A stretch of DNA of 64,000 bases from Paenibacillus sp. PL91 (GTDB taxonomy: Bacteria > Bacillota > Bacilli > Paenibacillales > Paenibacillaceae), in assembly GCF_012935325.2 (NCBI RefSeq), contig NZ_JABBYG020000001.1, positions 806,001 to 870,000 of the forward strand, written 5' to 3'. The notes beneath the pieces were generated by a model. It had not been told where the DNA came from, ran no database searches, and worked only from the letters and a program-made list of their open reading frames with translations. Made by a program: the position numbers and the translations under genes. Of the stretch, positions 25,098 to 34,174 are shown one piece after another (position 1 is the stretch's first letter; every line of letters begins with the position of its first letter).

Positions 25098-25235
25098 AAC
25101 GAATGAATGTTTAATCGATCGATAGAAAATGTCTATTAGCCACGCTTCAGCGCCGATGGTAAAGTATGATACATACAATTCCGATAAAATATATCGGCAT
25201 TGATGAACCTATCATTCGGCGCAGAGGTGAAATAG

Positions 25236-25772
25236 ATGAGCGAAGTATACCGATTAGCCGTTATTGAGGATGCGGAGAGGCTGCTGCACGTTACTTATGA
25301 GGCTTATGTTACGATCAGAGAACTGGAGCTGAGCTGGCCGGCGGCAAATGCGGATTTGGCATTAATTCAAGAAAACATCAAAAACAACGAATGTTATGTA
25401 CTCGAGGTTGATGGAGTAATCGCCGCAACAATTACGTTGTCCAAAGGCGAAGAGGTAAAGGCCGTTACCGATTTCCCTTTCGTGAAGTGGTTTGCGGTAG
25501 ATCCAGCTTATCAAGGAGCCGGTTTAGGCGATAAGCTGCTGACATGGGTAGAGCAAACGATCATTCGCGACAAGGTTGGCGCCGCGGCGGTCACGCTGGC
25601 AACTGCCGAGAAGCATCCATGGCTGCTTCCTATGTATGAACGCAGAAGCTACGAGCGCATTCACGTATTTGACTTCAACAATGGTGATGGACCGATGCAT
25701 CTTTTGCGAAAAATAGTAAGCCCAGATTTGTATGAGAATTATTTGCTTGAGAAATCCAAGCAGATCGTTTAA
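25236..25772 (+). CDS. GNAT-family N-acetyltransferase
   Basis: 178 residues with the GNAT acetyl-CoA loop VDPAYQGAGLGDKLLTWVE (motif A) and a preceding beta strand FVKWFAV. The C-terminal LATAEKHPWLLPMYERRSYE is the usual strand-loop that closes the fold. Substrate unknown. Followed by a strong terminator. Confidence 0.88.
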   Translation: MSEVYRLAVIEDAERLLHVTYEAYVTIRELELSWPAANADLALIQENIKNNECYVLEVDGVIAATITLSKGEEVKAVTDFPFVKWFAVDPAYQGAGLGDKLLTWVEQTIIRDKVGAAAVTLATAEKHPWLLPMYERRSYERIHVFDFNNGDGPMHLLRKIVSPDLYENYLLEKSKQIV

Positions 25773-25791
25773 ACATAACGTAAGCGAGGAT

Positions 25792-25832
25792 GGCTGCCAC
25801 ACAAGGTTATCGACCTGTTGTGGCAGCCTCTT
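25792..25832 (+). terminator. Intrinsic terminator
   Basis: GGCTGCCACA pairs with TGTGGCAGCC; TCTTTCTC follows. Confidence 0.85.
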
Positions 25833-25931
25833 TCTCTATTATTGCTATATTCTAACAGCTAAAACATAGTATAATCGTTAATGAATCGTTTGTGGTTCTA
25901 TCTTTTATTTTCAAATAGGAGTTGTGCCAAA

Positions 25932-26402
25932 ATGACAATGGGACACGTGGAAACGCTGGAACGTAATGAAACGAAGCTGGTTGGTTACAAGGCAACAGCG
26001 TCTTTGAATCAAGTTTTAGAAACGAGCATTGTCGGGAAATTACGCGAAGAGCTCTTTGGCAAACGTAATGAAATAGCAAACCTAATAGATGATAAAGGGA
26101 TATACTTAGTCCAAGTTTATGAGGAAGTCGAATGGACGCCAGATGTTCCGTTCACAAGTATTGTGGCGGTAGAAGTCAGCGATTTTGCACATATGCAAGG
26201 CGAATTCGTTCAACATACGATTCCAGCAGGAAAATATGTGAAGGTTACTCATAAAGGGCCTGAATCCCAAATTGGCAGTACCTATGATACAATCCATACG
26301 GAAGGGATCAGCGGGCCTCGTCCTTTTGATTTCGAGTATTGGGCGGATATTCATACTCTAGCGCTGGAGGAGAGTACGATAGCTATTTATTTTCCCGAGT
26401 AA
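25932..26402 (+). CDS. GyrI-like effector-binding domain protein
   Basis: 156 residues from the ATG with AGGAG 10 bases upstream; the frame to 25881 has no ribosome-binding site. It is a stand-alone version of the GyrI/AraC effector-binding fold: VETLERNETKLVGYKAT opens the first strand, IPAGKYVKVTHKGP is the characteristic turn, and FEYWADIH with the Glu near the end closes the ligand pocket. Such proteins bind small hydrophobic or cationic compounds. Function here is unknown. Confidence 0.8.
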   Translation: MTMGHVETLERNETKLVGYKATASLNQVLETSIVGKLREELFGKRNEIANLIDDKGIYLVQVYEEVEWTPDVPFTSIVAVEVSDFAHMQGEFVQHTIPAGKYVKVTHKGPESQIGSTYDTIHTEGISGPRPFDFEYWADIHTLALEESTIAIYFPE

Positions 26403-26482
26403 ACCTTACCTACTTTGATGCATGACTTGGAAGAAAAACAAATAACTGAACTATTTTTCAGGAAAAAGGAGCCTTACTGCGA

Positions 26483-27088
26483 TTGAAGCCGCTTCTCATT
26501 GGATCAACCGGAAATACCGGTCAATATATTCGCCGTTTCTTGGTGGAACAGGGGATACATCCTAAGCTGTTCGTACGCTCTCCTGAACAGGCGGAGCCTG
26601 AATGCTACATTGGCGACGTTCGAAAGGAGCAGGATGTGCTGGAAGCGATGACAGGCGTCGACGGCGTTATTTGTTCCTTGAACACGGAAGGCAATGGAAC
26701 GCTCATTAGCGGACTGGAGCAGGTCATCGCTGCTATGCAAAAGCTTAAGCTAAGCAGGCTCGTCACCATCGGAACAGCCGGCATACTGCAAAGCGAGCTG
26801 CAGCCCGAATTATTAAGATACCAATCGATTGAAAATAAACGGGTAAATCACGATGCCGCTAAGGAACACGAGCAGGTTTATCTGGCATTAGCAAAATCGG
26901 ATTTGGACTGGACGATCATTTGCCCGACCAGACTTGTCCATTTGGAGTTAAAAGGAGCTTATCGCGTTCAGAAGGATGTTCTACCTAGCGGTGGCTCGCA
27001 AATTTCATTTGCGGATACGGCTGAGCTTGCGGTTTCCGCCTATTTGAACGGCACATTTGTCCGTGAACGTGTAGGTATTTGCTATTAA
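26483..27088 (+). CDS. NAD(P)-binding NmrA-like/atypical SDR protein, TTG start
   Basis: 201 residues. GSTGNTGQYIRRFLVEQG is the Rossmann dinucleotide motif and DVRKEQDVLEAMTGVDGVIC the second strand, as in NmrA/SDR atypical subgroup 5. SDLDWTIICPTRLV is the family C-terminal signature; the catalytic Tyr-Lys pair is lacking, as expected. Start is TTG at 26483, with AAAAAGGAG about 12 bases before it. A bidirectional terminator follows. Confidence 0.85.
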   Translation: MKPLLIGSTGNTGQYIRRFLVEQGIHPKLFVRSPEQAEPECYIGDVRKEQDVLEAMTGVDGVICSLNTEGNGTLISGLEQVIAAMQKLKLSRLVTIGTAGILQSELQPELLRYQSIENKRVNHDAAKEHEQVYLALAKSDLDWTIICPTRLVHLELKGAYRVQKDVLPSGGSQISFADTAELAVSAYLNGTFVRERVGICY

Positions 27089-27105
27089 TCGGCATAAAGC
27101 CGCAA

Positions 27106-27150
27106 CCTAAAAAACCTGAAATCCTTGTGGAAGGACTTCAGGTTTTTAGG
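27106..27150. terminator. Bidirectional intrinsic terminator
   Basis: CCTAAAAAACCTGAA (27106-27120) pairs with TTCAGGTTTTTAGG (27137-27150), with A/T tracts built into both arms; convergent genes on both sides. Confidence 0.9.
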
Positions 27151-27160
27151 CTGAGTATAA

Positions 27161-29212
27161 TTAATTTGGATTCAACTTCAGCACTTCTACCCGGTTGGAG
27201 AAAAAGGTCGCGCCGCCGCCCATGTCCGCTAACCGCTGAGGCGTGAGTGCGTTAACCGCTTGATGGCCCTTGCGATCATCGTCCCACCATAAGCCTTGCG
27301 TAACGAGTACGCCTGGCAGCACATCGCTGCCGATTCGGAGCGTCATTTCAACCTCGCCGCGATCGTTTCGTATTTTTACCCGTTCCCCGTCTGCAAGGCC
27401 AAGCGCTTCTGCATTCTCATGATGCATGTGAAGGAGCGGCTCCTTCTCCAGCTTCTGCAGACGTTCTTGATTGGCAAACGTCGAGTTGATGAAGCTGTGG
27501 TTCGGACCAGTCGTCAGCCAAAACGGATAAGTTTCAGGCTCGCGCAATGGCGTATGATCCGGTACGGGAGGCAATCCGTTCTGCAGCATCGCTTCAGAAT
27601 AAAGCTCAATTTTCCCGGATGCCGTTGGAATCAATGACGTAAGCGGAGGGAGCTCATGGTTTCCGGCTTTCATCCACGTATTTTTTTTCAGCTCACCGAA
27701 TGTGATGCCTTTTAGGAACGGATTGTTTTCGCTATCCAGCGCTTCGCTAATCATTTGCTCCTCCGTAATATCAAAAACATCTGCCTCGAACCCTAGCTTA
27801 AGCGCCAATTCCTTGAAGATCGTAAAGTTGGATTTGCACTCGCCGACAGGCTCCATGATGGGCTGGTGGAGCTGTAGATAAAGATGCCAATAGGACGTAT
27901 ATAAATCCAAGTTTTCAAAATGCGATGTCGCCGGCAGGACGATATCCGAATATTTGCAGGTGTCTGTTAAAAATAAATCATGCGTGACCGTAAAGAGATC
28001 ACTGCGCATAAGACCATCTCTTACACGGTTCTGATCCGGTGCAACGACAGCCGGGTTGCTGTTATAAACAAACAGCATCTGAACCGGCGGCGTCAGGTCG
28101 AGAAGCGCATCGCCAAGCTGATTCATGCTGACGGTACGGACATCCGGATCTGGCAATAAATCTGGCCGCTCGATTTTCTCGCCGTTTAGACGCGAGTACC
28201 AGCTATTTCCCTTCATGGCGCCGCCGCCGCGAACGCCCCATTGGCCGGTTAGCGCCGGCAGGCATGAAATCGTCCTTACGATCATGCCTCCGTTGTCGTG
28301 ATGCTGAAGTCCGTTGCCAATACGAATGAAGGAGGGAGATGCGGTTCCATAAATGCGGCCAAGCTCCTCAACCTCCGCTGCTGGAACGCCCGTAATAGCT
28401 TCTACGCGCTCAGGCGTATATTCGGCGGCTTGCTTTGCAAGCTCGTCATAGCCGAGTGTATGCTGCTCGAGAAATGCTGCGTCCGCAAGTCCATCACGAA
28501 TAATGACATGCATCATGCCAAGGGCGAGAGCGGCATCGGTGCCCGGTCGCACATGAATGAAGCGATCTGCCCATGCCGATGTGCGGTTGCGATGAACATC
28601 GATATGAATAATCGTAGCACCGTTTTTTCGAGCTTCCGTTGCCAGCATCGTCTGATGCATATTGGTAGATACCAGGTTGCAGCCCCAAATGATAAATAGC
28701 TTCGTATGCACCGTATCCTCTGGATCAATGCCGATGGAGCCGCCCATGGTGTACGAATATCCTGCGGAGCCGGCTGCGTTACAAATCGTCCGATCAAGCT
28801 GGCTCGCTCCGAGCCGGTGGAAAAATCGACGGTCCATGCCTTCAGCATTAAGAACACCCATATTGCCATAAAAGCTGTATGGCAAAATCGCTTCCGCGCC
28901 ATGCTCATCGATGATGCTCTTCATTCGCTCTGTGATCTCCGCGTAAGCTTCCTCCCATGTGATGCGCTCGAATGATAGCGAACCCTTCGGACCCGTACGG
29001 CGCATCGGATAAAGCAGGCGCTCGGGATGATAGACGCGGTCATTTAATTGTCTCACCTTGTTGCATATCGCTCCGCGAGTAACGGGATGCTCCGTATCGC
29101 CTGTAATTTTAGTTATTTTGCCTTCTTCGAAGGTAACGCTAAGCCCGCAAGTGTCGGGGCAATCGAAGGGGCATACGGAACGTACCGTTCCATTGATTGT
29201 AGCTGTGCTCAT
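27161..29212 (-). CDS. Molybdopterin-dependent oxidoreductase with [4Fe-4S] cluster (YoaE/YyaE-like)
   Basis: 683 residues from the ATG with GGAG 9 bases upstream. C14, C18, C22 (CPFDCPDTC) and C50 (GAICNK) would bind a [4Fe-4S] cluster. The DMSO-reductase-family body follows: ITWEEAYAEI, FIIWGCNLVSTNMH, RPGTDAALALGMM, ALTGQWGVRGGGAM, and a C-terminal molydopterin-dinucleotide-binding domain (PFWLTTGPNHSFINST). No Tat signal, so cytoplasmic. No partner subunit is adjacent. The substrate is unknown. MoeA, needed for its cofactor, is encoded at 48470. Confidence 0.9.
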   Translation of the reverse strand: MSTATINGTVRSVCPFDCPDTCGLSVTFEEGKITKITGDTEHPVTRGAICNKVRQLNDRVYHPERLLYPMRRTGPKGSLSFERITWEEAYAEITERMKSIIDEHGAEAILPYSFYGNMGVLNAEGMDRRFFHRLGASQLDRTICNAAGSAGYSYTMGGSIGIDPEDTVHTKLFIIWGCNLVSTNMHQTMLATEARKNGATIIHIDVHRNRTSAWADRFIHVRPGTDAALALGMMHVIIRDGLADAAFLEQHTLGYDELAKQAAEYTPERVEAITGVPAAEVEELGRIYGTASPSFIRIGNGLQHHDNGGMIVRTISCLPALTGQWGVRGGGAMKGNSWYSRLNGEKIERPDLLPDPDVRTVSMNQLGDALLDLTPPVQMLFVYNSNPAVVAPDQNRVRDGLMRSDLFTVTHDLFLTDTCKYSDIVLPATSHFENLDLYTSYWHLYLQLHQPIMEPVGECKSNFTIFKELALKLGFEADVFDITEEQMISEALDSENNPFLKGITFGELKKNTWMKAGNHELPPLTSLIPTASGKIELYSEAMLQNGLPPVPDHTPLREPETYPFWLTTGPNHSFINSTFANQERLQKLEKEPLLHMHHENAEALGLADGERVKIRNDRGEVEMTLRIGSDVLPGVLVTQGLWWDDDRKGHQAVNALTPQRLADMGGGATFFSNRVEVLKLNPN

Positions 29213-29342
29213 ACGCGTGTCACTCCATCCTATAGCCAAAATCATCTTTATTAATCATACCATAGCTGCTTCTGATTTTTGATCCCTTTTGCATGCGAAG
29301 CAGTTCCTTTTGATTAGCCATATTTTTCAGATAAATAACCTA

Positions 29343-29371
29343 TTGACATGACCTCACTTGTCATGTAACAT
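29343..29371 (+). promoter_or_regulatory. Sigma-A promoter with a palindrome in the spacer
   Basis: TTGACA (29343-29348), 17-bp spacer, TAACAT (29366-29371). ACATGAC (29346-29352) and GTCATGT (29360-29366) form a perfect 7-bp inverted repeat covering the core promoter, so a repressor dimer could block it. It drives the riboswitch leader. Confidence 0.8.
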
Positions 29372-29404
29372 TCACTATGGTAAACACGTATCCGCACAAT
29401 AAAA

Positions 29405-29532
29405 TATTTCGTATAACCTCACGGATTTTGAGCTTGAATAGGGTGAGGGTTTCTACGGGGAGCCTTAACTTCCTAACTACGAATATGTGATCATTTGAGA
29501 ATGATCCTGTATTCGTCGTTAGGATTTTTTTT
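29405..29532 (+). promoter_or_regulatory. Purine-class riboswitch with overlapping terminator (predicted ON switch)
   Basis: Aptamer: P1 TTCGTA (29408-29413) with TACGAA (29478-29483); J1/2 TATAACC; P2 CCTCAC (29417-29422) with GTGAGG (29443-29448); J2/3 GTTTCTAC (29449-29456), the invariant core; P3 GGGGAG with CTTCCT around loop CCTTAA; J3/1 AACTA (29475-29479). The specificity base equivalent to position 74 is C (29477), i.e. guanine type. The P2 loop has 20 bases instead of about 7. Expression platform: CCTAACTACGAATA (29472-29485) pairs with 29510-29523 before T8, and GATCATT/AATGATC extends the stem. As the terminator consumes the P1 3' strand, ligand binding should favour read-through. 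Confidence 0.85.
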
Positions 29533-29572
29533 GTGCGTTCATATGTAGGTTTGCTAGGAACAGAGAGGGGAA

Positions 29573-30520
29573 ATGGGACAGATGAAATACATTTTATCGG
29601 TTTTTCTAGGTGCTGCCAGTTACGGCATCTTATCTACTATCGTCGTACTCGCTTATGGGAATGGCTATGAGCTGGGCGAGGTTGTTGGCAGTCAGCTGTT
29701 GACGGGTTTTATCCTTGCATGGGCGCTTGCATGGTTTATGAATTGGCGCAAGAAACGGAGCACAGGAGCAAACAATGGTGTGGGTGCGAATAGGGTTAAG
29801 ACCATGTCGGAATTAACATGGAAGCAGCGGTTAATTCTAATGGCAGCAGGAATGCCGACTGCAATAACCGGCTTGCTCTATTATCAATCGCTTCGATACA
29901 TTCCGGCGTCACTGGCTATAATTTTATTATTTCAATTCACATGGATTGGCGTACTGATTCAAGCCGTAGGACAGCGGAAGCGTCCTAATGGCATTATGTT
30001 CTTCACGATTGCGATCCTATTCGGCGGAACGATGCTTGCTGCCGGCATCATCGAGCAAGGAACCGGCAAGTTCAATGTTATGGGCGTCATTCTTGGCCTA
30101 TTATCTGCGGTAAGCTATTCGCTATTCATATTATTTAGCGGTAAAGCCGTTCCTGCCGTACATCCCGTTTATCGCAGCGCCTGGATGATTACAGGCGGAA
30201 TGGTGCTCGTATTTATTTTATTCCCGCCGACCTTTTTATTTAATGGACTCATAATGGGCGATTTGATGCTTTATGGATTTTTGCTTGGCATGTTCGGCGC
30301 ATTTATTCCTCCGGTCCTATTCGCGGTAGGAGTGCCGCATATCGGAGAGGGAATGGCAGGCATACTAGGCGCATCGGAGCTTCCTGTAGCGGTATTGCTC
30401 TCCTCCTTTGTCCTCAATGAGCATGTAAGTGCGCTGCAATGGATTGGCGTAATCGTCGTTCTCATTGGCATTGCGCTTCCCGAGCTGTTAAAGCGAAGAA
30501 GGCGTTTAAGTTTGCAGTAA
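29573..30520 (+). CDS. EamA/DMT-family exporter
   Basis: 315 residues, ten predicted membrane helices in two EamA repeats (the first ending near GLLYYQSLRYIPASLAIIL, the second near GEGMAGILGASELPVAVLLSS). Members export metabolites such as amino acids, purines or sugars. The upstream purine-class riboswitch makes a purine-related efflux role likely, in analogy to adenine-controlled pbuE, although that is an MFS protein. GAGAGGGG lies close to the ATG; a second ATG three codons in is possible. A strong terminator follows. Confidence 0.88.
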   Translation: MGQMKYILSVFLGAASYGILSTIVVLAYGNGYELGEVVGSQLLTGFILAWALAWFMNWRKKRSTGANNGVGANRVKTMSELTWKQRLILMAAGMPTAITGLLYYQSLRYIPASLAIILLFQFTWIGVLIQAVGQRKRPNGIMFFTIAILFGGTMLAAGIIEQGTGKFNVMGVILGLLSAVSYSLFILFSGKAVPAVHPVYRSAWMITGGMVLVFILFPPTFLFNGLIMGDLMLYGFLLGMFGAFIPPVLFAVGVPHIGEGMAGILGASELPVAVLLSSFVLNEHVSALQWIGVIVVLIGIALPELLKRRRRLSLQ

Positions 30521-30535
30521 CCCGCAGCGAAAGAA

Positions 30536-30576
30536 GCCAGCTTGCTCTTCTAAGAAGAGCGGCTGGCTTTTTTTTG
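30536..30576 (+). terminator. Intrinsic terminator
   Basis: AGCCAGC-ttg-CTCTTC pairs with GAAGAGc-GCTGGCT, followed by TTTTTTTT. Confidence 0.93.
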
Positions 30577-30671
30577 CTAAAGATGTTCTGTATAACTGTG
30601 CCTACAATCATAAATAATAAGTAATCGTTTGTTACCGAGTGGACTACTAATGCCTGGCAGGAGGAGCATCC

Positions 30672-31574
30672 ATGCAATATGACTGTATAATCGTTGGCGG
30701 AGGCTTTGCAGGCTTGCAAGCAGCCATACAATTAGGAAGATATCGTCATAAAGTAGCTGTAATTGATGCCGCTGAAGGTCGATCAACCTTGTGCAGAAGC
30801 TACCACAACCTAATAGGCTTTCCAAATGGCGTTAGCGGAGCGGAGCTGCTGGCTTCTGGGAAAAAGCAAGCGGAGCAGTTAGGCATTTCTTTCATTAAAG
30901 CGTTCGTCGTTCGTGCTGAAAGGGAGGAAGCGGGCTTGCTGCTGCATACGAATGACGACCGGAGCTACCGAGGCAAAAGGCTTCTGCTTGCCACAGGAGT
31001 GAAGGACCGCCTGCCGAATTTTCCAGACCTTATCCCATGCTTGGGAATAAGCGCCTACATATGTCCGGATTGCGATGGCTATGAGGTAGCAGATCAACAA
31101 ACGCTTGTACTCGGAGCGGGAAATGCTGGCGCAAATATGGCACTGACCCTTACGCACTGGACGACGGATCTTATCTACGTCAATCATGAACGATCGCCTA
31201 TCGATCCTGATCTACGGAGCCTCCTTGCGGATAAAGGCATCCCATACATAGAGCAATCGATCCGTACGGTGCACGTTGACCAAGCTCAGTTCAAAGGTGT
31301 CATCCTTGAAGATGGCACATCCCTTGCATGCGGGCGATGCTTTGTCGCTTTCGGCGGCAACGAAGTGCGCTCCGGCATTGCGAAGCAGCTAGGCGCAGAG
31401 CTTATGGACAACAAGCATATCGTCGTTGATCCGCGTACTAAACGTACAAGCGCTGAGTATGTATGGGCGGCAGGAGACGTCACCGCTCACTCCGAGATGG
31501 TTACCATCGCGATGGGTGACGGCAGTCAAGCCGCCATATGGATTCACAAAAGCTTAATCGCTACATCGAAGTAA
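30672..31574 (+). CDS. Thioredoxin reductase-like FAD/NAD(P) oxidoreductase
   Basis: 300 residues. FAD motif [16 protein letters not shown](P) motif [13 protein letters not shown], the redox-active pair CPDC (CPDCDGYEV) and the C-terminal FAD contact VWAAGDVT are all present in thioredoxin-reductase order. It may reduce a thioredoxin-like partner or act as a stand-alone disulfide or NAD(P)H oxidoreductase; Bacilli carry several such paralogues. GGAGGAG precedes the ATG. Its 3' end overlaps the convergent clpP by 14 bases. Confidence 0.88.
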   Translation: MQYDCIIVGGGFAGLQAAIQLGRYRHKVAVIDAAEGRSTLCRSYHNLIGFPNGVSGAELLASGKKQAEQLGISFIKAFVVRAEREEAGLLLHTNDDRSYRGKRLLLATGVKDRLPNFPDLIPCLGISAYICPDCDGYEVADQQTLVLGAGNAGANMALTLTHWTTDLIYVNHERSPIDPDLRSLLADKGIPYIEQSIRTVHVDQAQFKGVILEDGTSLACGRCFVAFGGNEVRSGIAKQLGAELMDNKHIVVDPRTKRTSAEYVWAAGDVTAHSEMVTIAMGDGSQAAIWIHKSLIATSK

Positions 31575-32148
31575 CGATCTTGTCGATAATTCCGTATTCC
31601 AACGCCTCCTCAGATGACATATAATAGTCACGATCCATATCTTTTTCGATTTTTTCTAAAGGCTGACCAGTTTTCTCAGCAGAGATTTGGTTTAATTTTG
31701 CCCGAATGTTCAATATCCGGTTGGCACTGATCGCAATGTCGCTCGCCTGGCCCTGAACGCCGCCATGAGGCTGGTGAATCATAATCTCGCTGTTGGGCAG
31801 AGCGGACCGATGTCCTTTCTCGCCAGCAAGCAATAGAATGGCCGCGAAGGAAGCGGCTAAGCCGGTACATATCGTATGTACGGGCGGCTTCACGAACTGC
31901 ATCGTATCGAGGATCGCGAAGCCAGCAGATGTGGAGCCGCCAGGACAATTAATGTACATCGATATTTCTTTCTCGGGGTCTTCCGCCGCTAGAAATAATA
32001 ATTGAGCAATGATGCTATTTGCCACATTGTCATCAATGGCCGAACCCAAAAACACAATACGATCTTTAAGCAGTCTGGAATAGATATCATACGATCTTTC
32101 GCCACGGCTCGATTGCTCTACTACATAAGGCACGTAATTACTCATCAT
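31561..32148 (-). CDS. clpP: ATP-dependent Clp protease proteolytic subunit
   Basis: 195 residues with the serine-protease triad S100 ([10 protein letters not shown]), H125 ([10 protein letters not shown]) and D174 (DMDRDYYMS). Forms the tetradecameric chamber that degrades substrates fed by ClpX/ClpC. The serine loop is [14 protein letters not shown] instead of the usual GMAASMGAFLL, so it is probably a second ClpP paralogue, not the principal copy. GGAGGT precedes the two adjacent ATG codons. Confidence 0.92.
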   Translation of the reverse strand: MMSNYVPYVVEQSSRGERSYDIYSRLLKDRIVFLGSAIDDNVANSIIAQLLFLAAEDPEKEISMYINCPGGSTSAGFAILDTMQFVKPPVHTICTGLAASFAAILLLAGEKGHRSALPNSEIMIHQPHGGVQGQASDIAISANRILNIRAKLNQISAEKTGQPLEKIEKDMDRDYYMSSEEALEYGIIDKIVTSM

Positions 32149-32205
32149 TTTTGACCTCCTGCATTCATTTTGATGCTTTCCATCTGTAAACGAATAAATG
32201 ACGGC

Positions 32206-32247
32206 AAAGGATACGGTGCAAAATATTACAACGTCTCCGTATCCTTT
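32206..32247. promoter_or_regulatory. 11-bp inverted repeat between clpP and the ECF sigma gene
   Basis: AAAGGATACGG (32206-32216) and CCGTATCCTTT (32237-32247) are perfect arms 20 bases apart, in the 186-bp gap between divergent genes. No T-run follows on the plus strand, so an operator is as likely as a terminator. Confidence 0.5.
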
Positions 32248-32334
32248 ATGCGGCTTCGTTCGTTTACTTAAGTAAGGATAACTCCAAGCACGCTTTGCGT
32301 AGCGTAAGACGGGATAGAGCTAAGGAGGCTGAAT

Positions 32335-33072
32335 ATGATTTTAGCGAACACGCATAAAAATACAGAGATGCATAGTGCTGAAGAAGAGACCCGGAAGCTG
32401 CAAGCTAGCGTTCATCGGTATTGCTTATCCCTTACAGGATCTAAGTGGGATGCCGAGGATTTAGCACAGGATACTTGGCTGAAGGGAATGCGGGCCGCAA
32501 TCGATTCTACGCATCAAAACCCTGAAGCGCTGCTGCTGCGAATCGCCAAAAATACATGGATCGACCGGATACGCAGACAAAATCAATATGAGCGTATCAT
32601 TAAGCAGGACATTCATGCAGAAGCTATGTCTGATGCTAATAGCTTAGAGCTTGAAGAGGCACTGTTAGCGCTCATGCGCCATTTGCCGCCACGCCAACGA
32701 ATCGTGTTTCTTCTGAGGGATGCTTTGGATTTTTCCATAGCGGAGACAGCGGAGCTGCTGAATACAACAACCGGAGCGATCAAAGCTGCGCTGCACCGGG
32801 CGCGGGAAGCCTTGCATGCCGTAAGACGAGAGCTTGAGGCTGAAGAACCAAGCTTCGATATAGATGAGGATAGGGCTGTCCTAATAAGAGAGATGGCTGC
32901 TGCCTATCAATCTGGCGACCTAGCGCTTCTCATCGAGCTTGCTCAGCGTGATGCCGGGGAAGCTGCAATCATCTCGGGAATCGTCCAAAATCGTCGTCTG
33001 CAAACGGTTAGTCGCACGCAGCATGCTCGTGTTACATCTAACCATCACTATTCGATACAAATGGCAGCTTAG
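32335..33072 (+). CDS. ECF-type sigma-70 family RNA polymerase sigma factor
   Basis: 245 residues. Region 2 (YCLSLTGSKWDAEDLAQDTWLKG, IAKNTWIDRIRRQ) binds the -10 element and region 4 (LPPRQRIVFLLRDALDFS, TTGAIKAALHRAREAL) the -35. After region 4 there is an extra tail of about 70 residues with no recognised fold, possibly an intrinsic regulator, because no anti-sigma gene is adjacent. The gene is divergent from clpP, which hints at a stress link that remains inference. Confidence 0.9.
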   Translation: MILANTHKNTEMHSAEEETRKLQASVHRYCLSLTGSKWDAEDLAQDTWLKGMRAAIDSTHQNPEALLLRIAKNTWIDRIRRQNQYERIIKQDIHAEAMSDANSLELEEALLALMRHLPPRQRIVFLLRDALDFSIAETAELLNTTTGAIKAALHRAREALHAVRRELEAEEPSFDIDEDRAVLIREMAAAYQSGDLALLIELAQRDAGEAAIISGIVQNRRLQTVSRTQHARVTSNHHYSIQMAA

Positions 33073-33130
33073 CGCTATCAAATAGGATTGCGAATAAACA
33101 TGCCTTCATCATCTAAACCATCTAAATGAG

Positions 33131-33160
33131 CCGATACTTTTTGAGTGTCGGTTTATTTTT
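33131..33160 (+). terminator. Intrinsic terminator
   Basis: CCGATACT pairs with AGTGTCGG, then TTTATTTTTG. Confidence 0.82.
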
Positions 33161-33241
33161 GTTTTGACGAATGTAACGCGATCACAATTGAAATAAGCTA
33201 TACTAAGGGGGAAAGAAATATAGCATAGAGGCAGACGACAT

Positions 33242-34021
33242 ATGACGAAAAAGCTGATTTTTTTTGATATAGATGGGACATTGGTTGATCATGAGAAAAA
33301 GATTCCTGCATCAACGGAGCAGGCGATTGCGGAATTGATGGAAGCCGGGCATGAAGTCGTCATCGCGACAGGCAGAGGGCCGTTTATGCTGAAGCCGGTA
33401 AGCGAAGCGCTGAATATCAAATCCTACGTTAGCTTTAACGGCTCATACGTGGTCTATAACGATGAAGTTGTTTACAGCCATTCCATTGATCCCGATCGTT
33501 TAGCCGAGCTCTCCCAAATCTCGATAGCAAACAAGCATCCATTAGTGTTTATGACGCCGGAGGGGATGCGGAGCAGCACGGATCAAACTGCTTATGTAGA
33601 TGATATCGAGGAAGCATTAAGGTTGAAACTTCCGCCTTTGGAGCCCGATTATTACATCGGAAGAGATATTTATCAGTGCTTGCTTTATTGCAAGGAAGAA
33701 GACGAAGGCTACTACAAACAAAATTTTGCTGAGCTCGGATTTATTCGTTGGCATGTATACGGCAGTGACTTACTTCCGCCTGGCGGCTCGAAGGCGAGAG
33801 GCATTCAAGCGATTATTGAGCGGGCAGGGTTTAATGATGAGGATGTATATGCATTTGGCGATGGGATCAACGATCTTGAGATGCTCCAATACGTTCATCA
33901 TAGCGTCGCAATGGGCAACTCGCCTGATGTAGTGAAACAAGCGGCTCGTTACGTTACGAAGGATGTTTCGGAGGACGGTATTTTATTTGGACTTAGGATG
34001 GTTGGCTTGTTGAAGGATTAA
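33242..34021 (+). CDS. Cof-type HAD-superfamily phosphatase
   Basis: 259 residues. Motif I FFDIDGTLVDHEK (nucleophile Asp), motif II VVIATGR, the Cof cap (about 80-185), Lys in GGSKARGIQ (motif III) and motif IV AFGDGINDLEML. Such IIB-cap HAD enzymes dephosphorylate sugar phosphates, FMN or PLP-like compounds. The substrate here is unknown. Confidence 0.92.
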   Translation: MTKKLIFFDIDGTLVDHEKKIPASTEQAIAELMEAGHEVVIATGRGPFMLKPVSEALNIKSYVSFNGSYVVYNDEVVYSHSIDPDRLAELSQISIANKHPLVFMTPEGMRSSTDQTAYVDDIEEALRLKLPPLEPDYYIGRDIYQCLLYCKEEDEGYYKQNFAELGFIRWHVYGSDLLPPGGSKARGIQAIIERAGFNDEDVYAFGDGINDLEMLQYVHHSVAMGNSPDVVKQAARYVTKDVSEDGILFGLRMVGLLKD

Positions 34022-34141
34022 TAAATGAGCGTTGGTTGGTAAAGTTCATTTATAAATGTTCTTACACTTTCGCAAGTCTCAATAGGAAGTATATACTGAT
34101 GAAGTCGGGCCGACAAATGATAAGGAAAGGAGCTGATCGAT

Positions 34142-34174
34142 TTGATTAACTACCTGGAGGTGATCTCCGTTTAA
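34142..34174 (+). CDS. Possible 10-residue leader peptide
   Basis: AAAGGAG lies 9 bases before TTG 34142, which opens MINYLEVISV and stops at TAA 34172. The stop codon falls in the loop of an 11-bp hairpin (34159-34169 with 34176-34186). A TATACT -10 (34092-34097) lies upstream with only a weak -35. A translated peptide inside an attenuator-like transcript is plausible; a remnant of a small toxin-type ORF is an alternative. Confidence 0.4.
   Translation: MINYLEVISV

Noticed and set aside
29401..29532. Guanidine-I (ykkC) or PreQ1 riboswitch
   Set aside because: The GTTTCTAC junction, P3 loop and AACTA strand match the purine class; conserved ykkC elements are absent.
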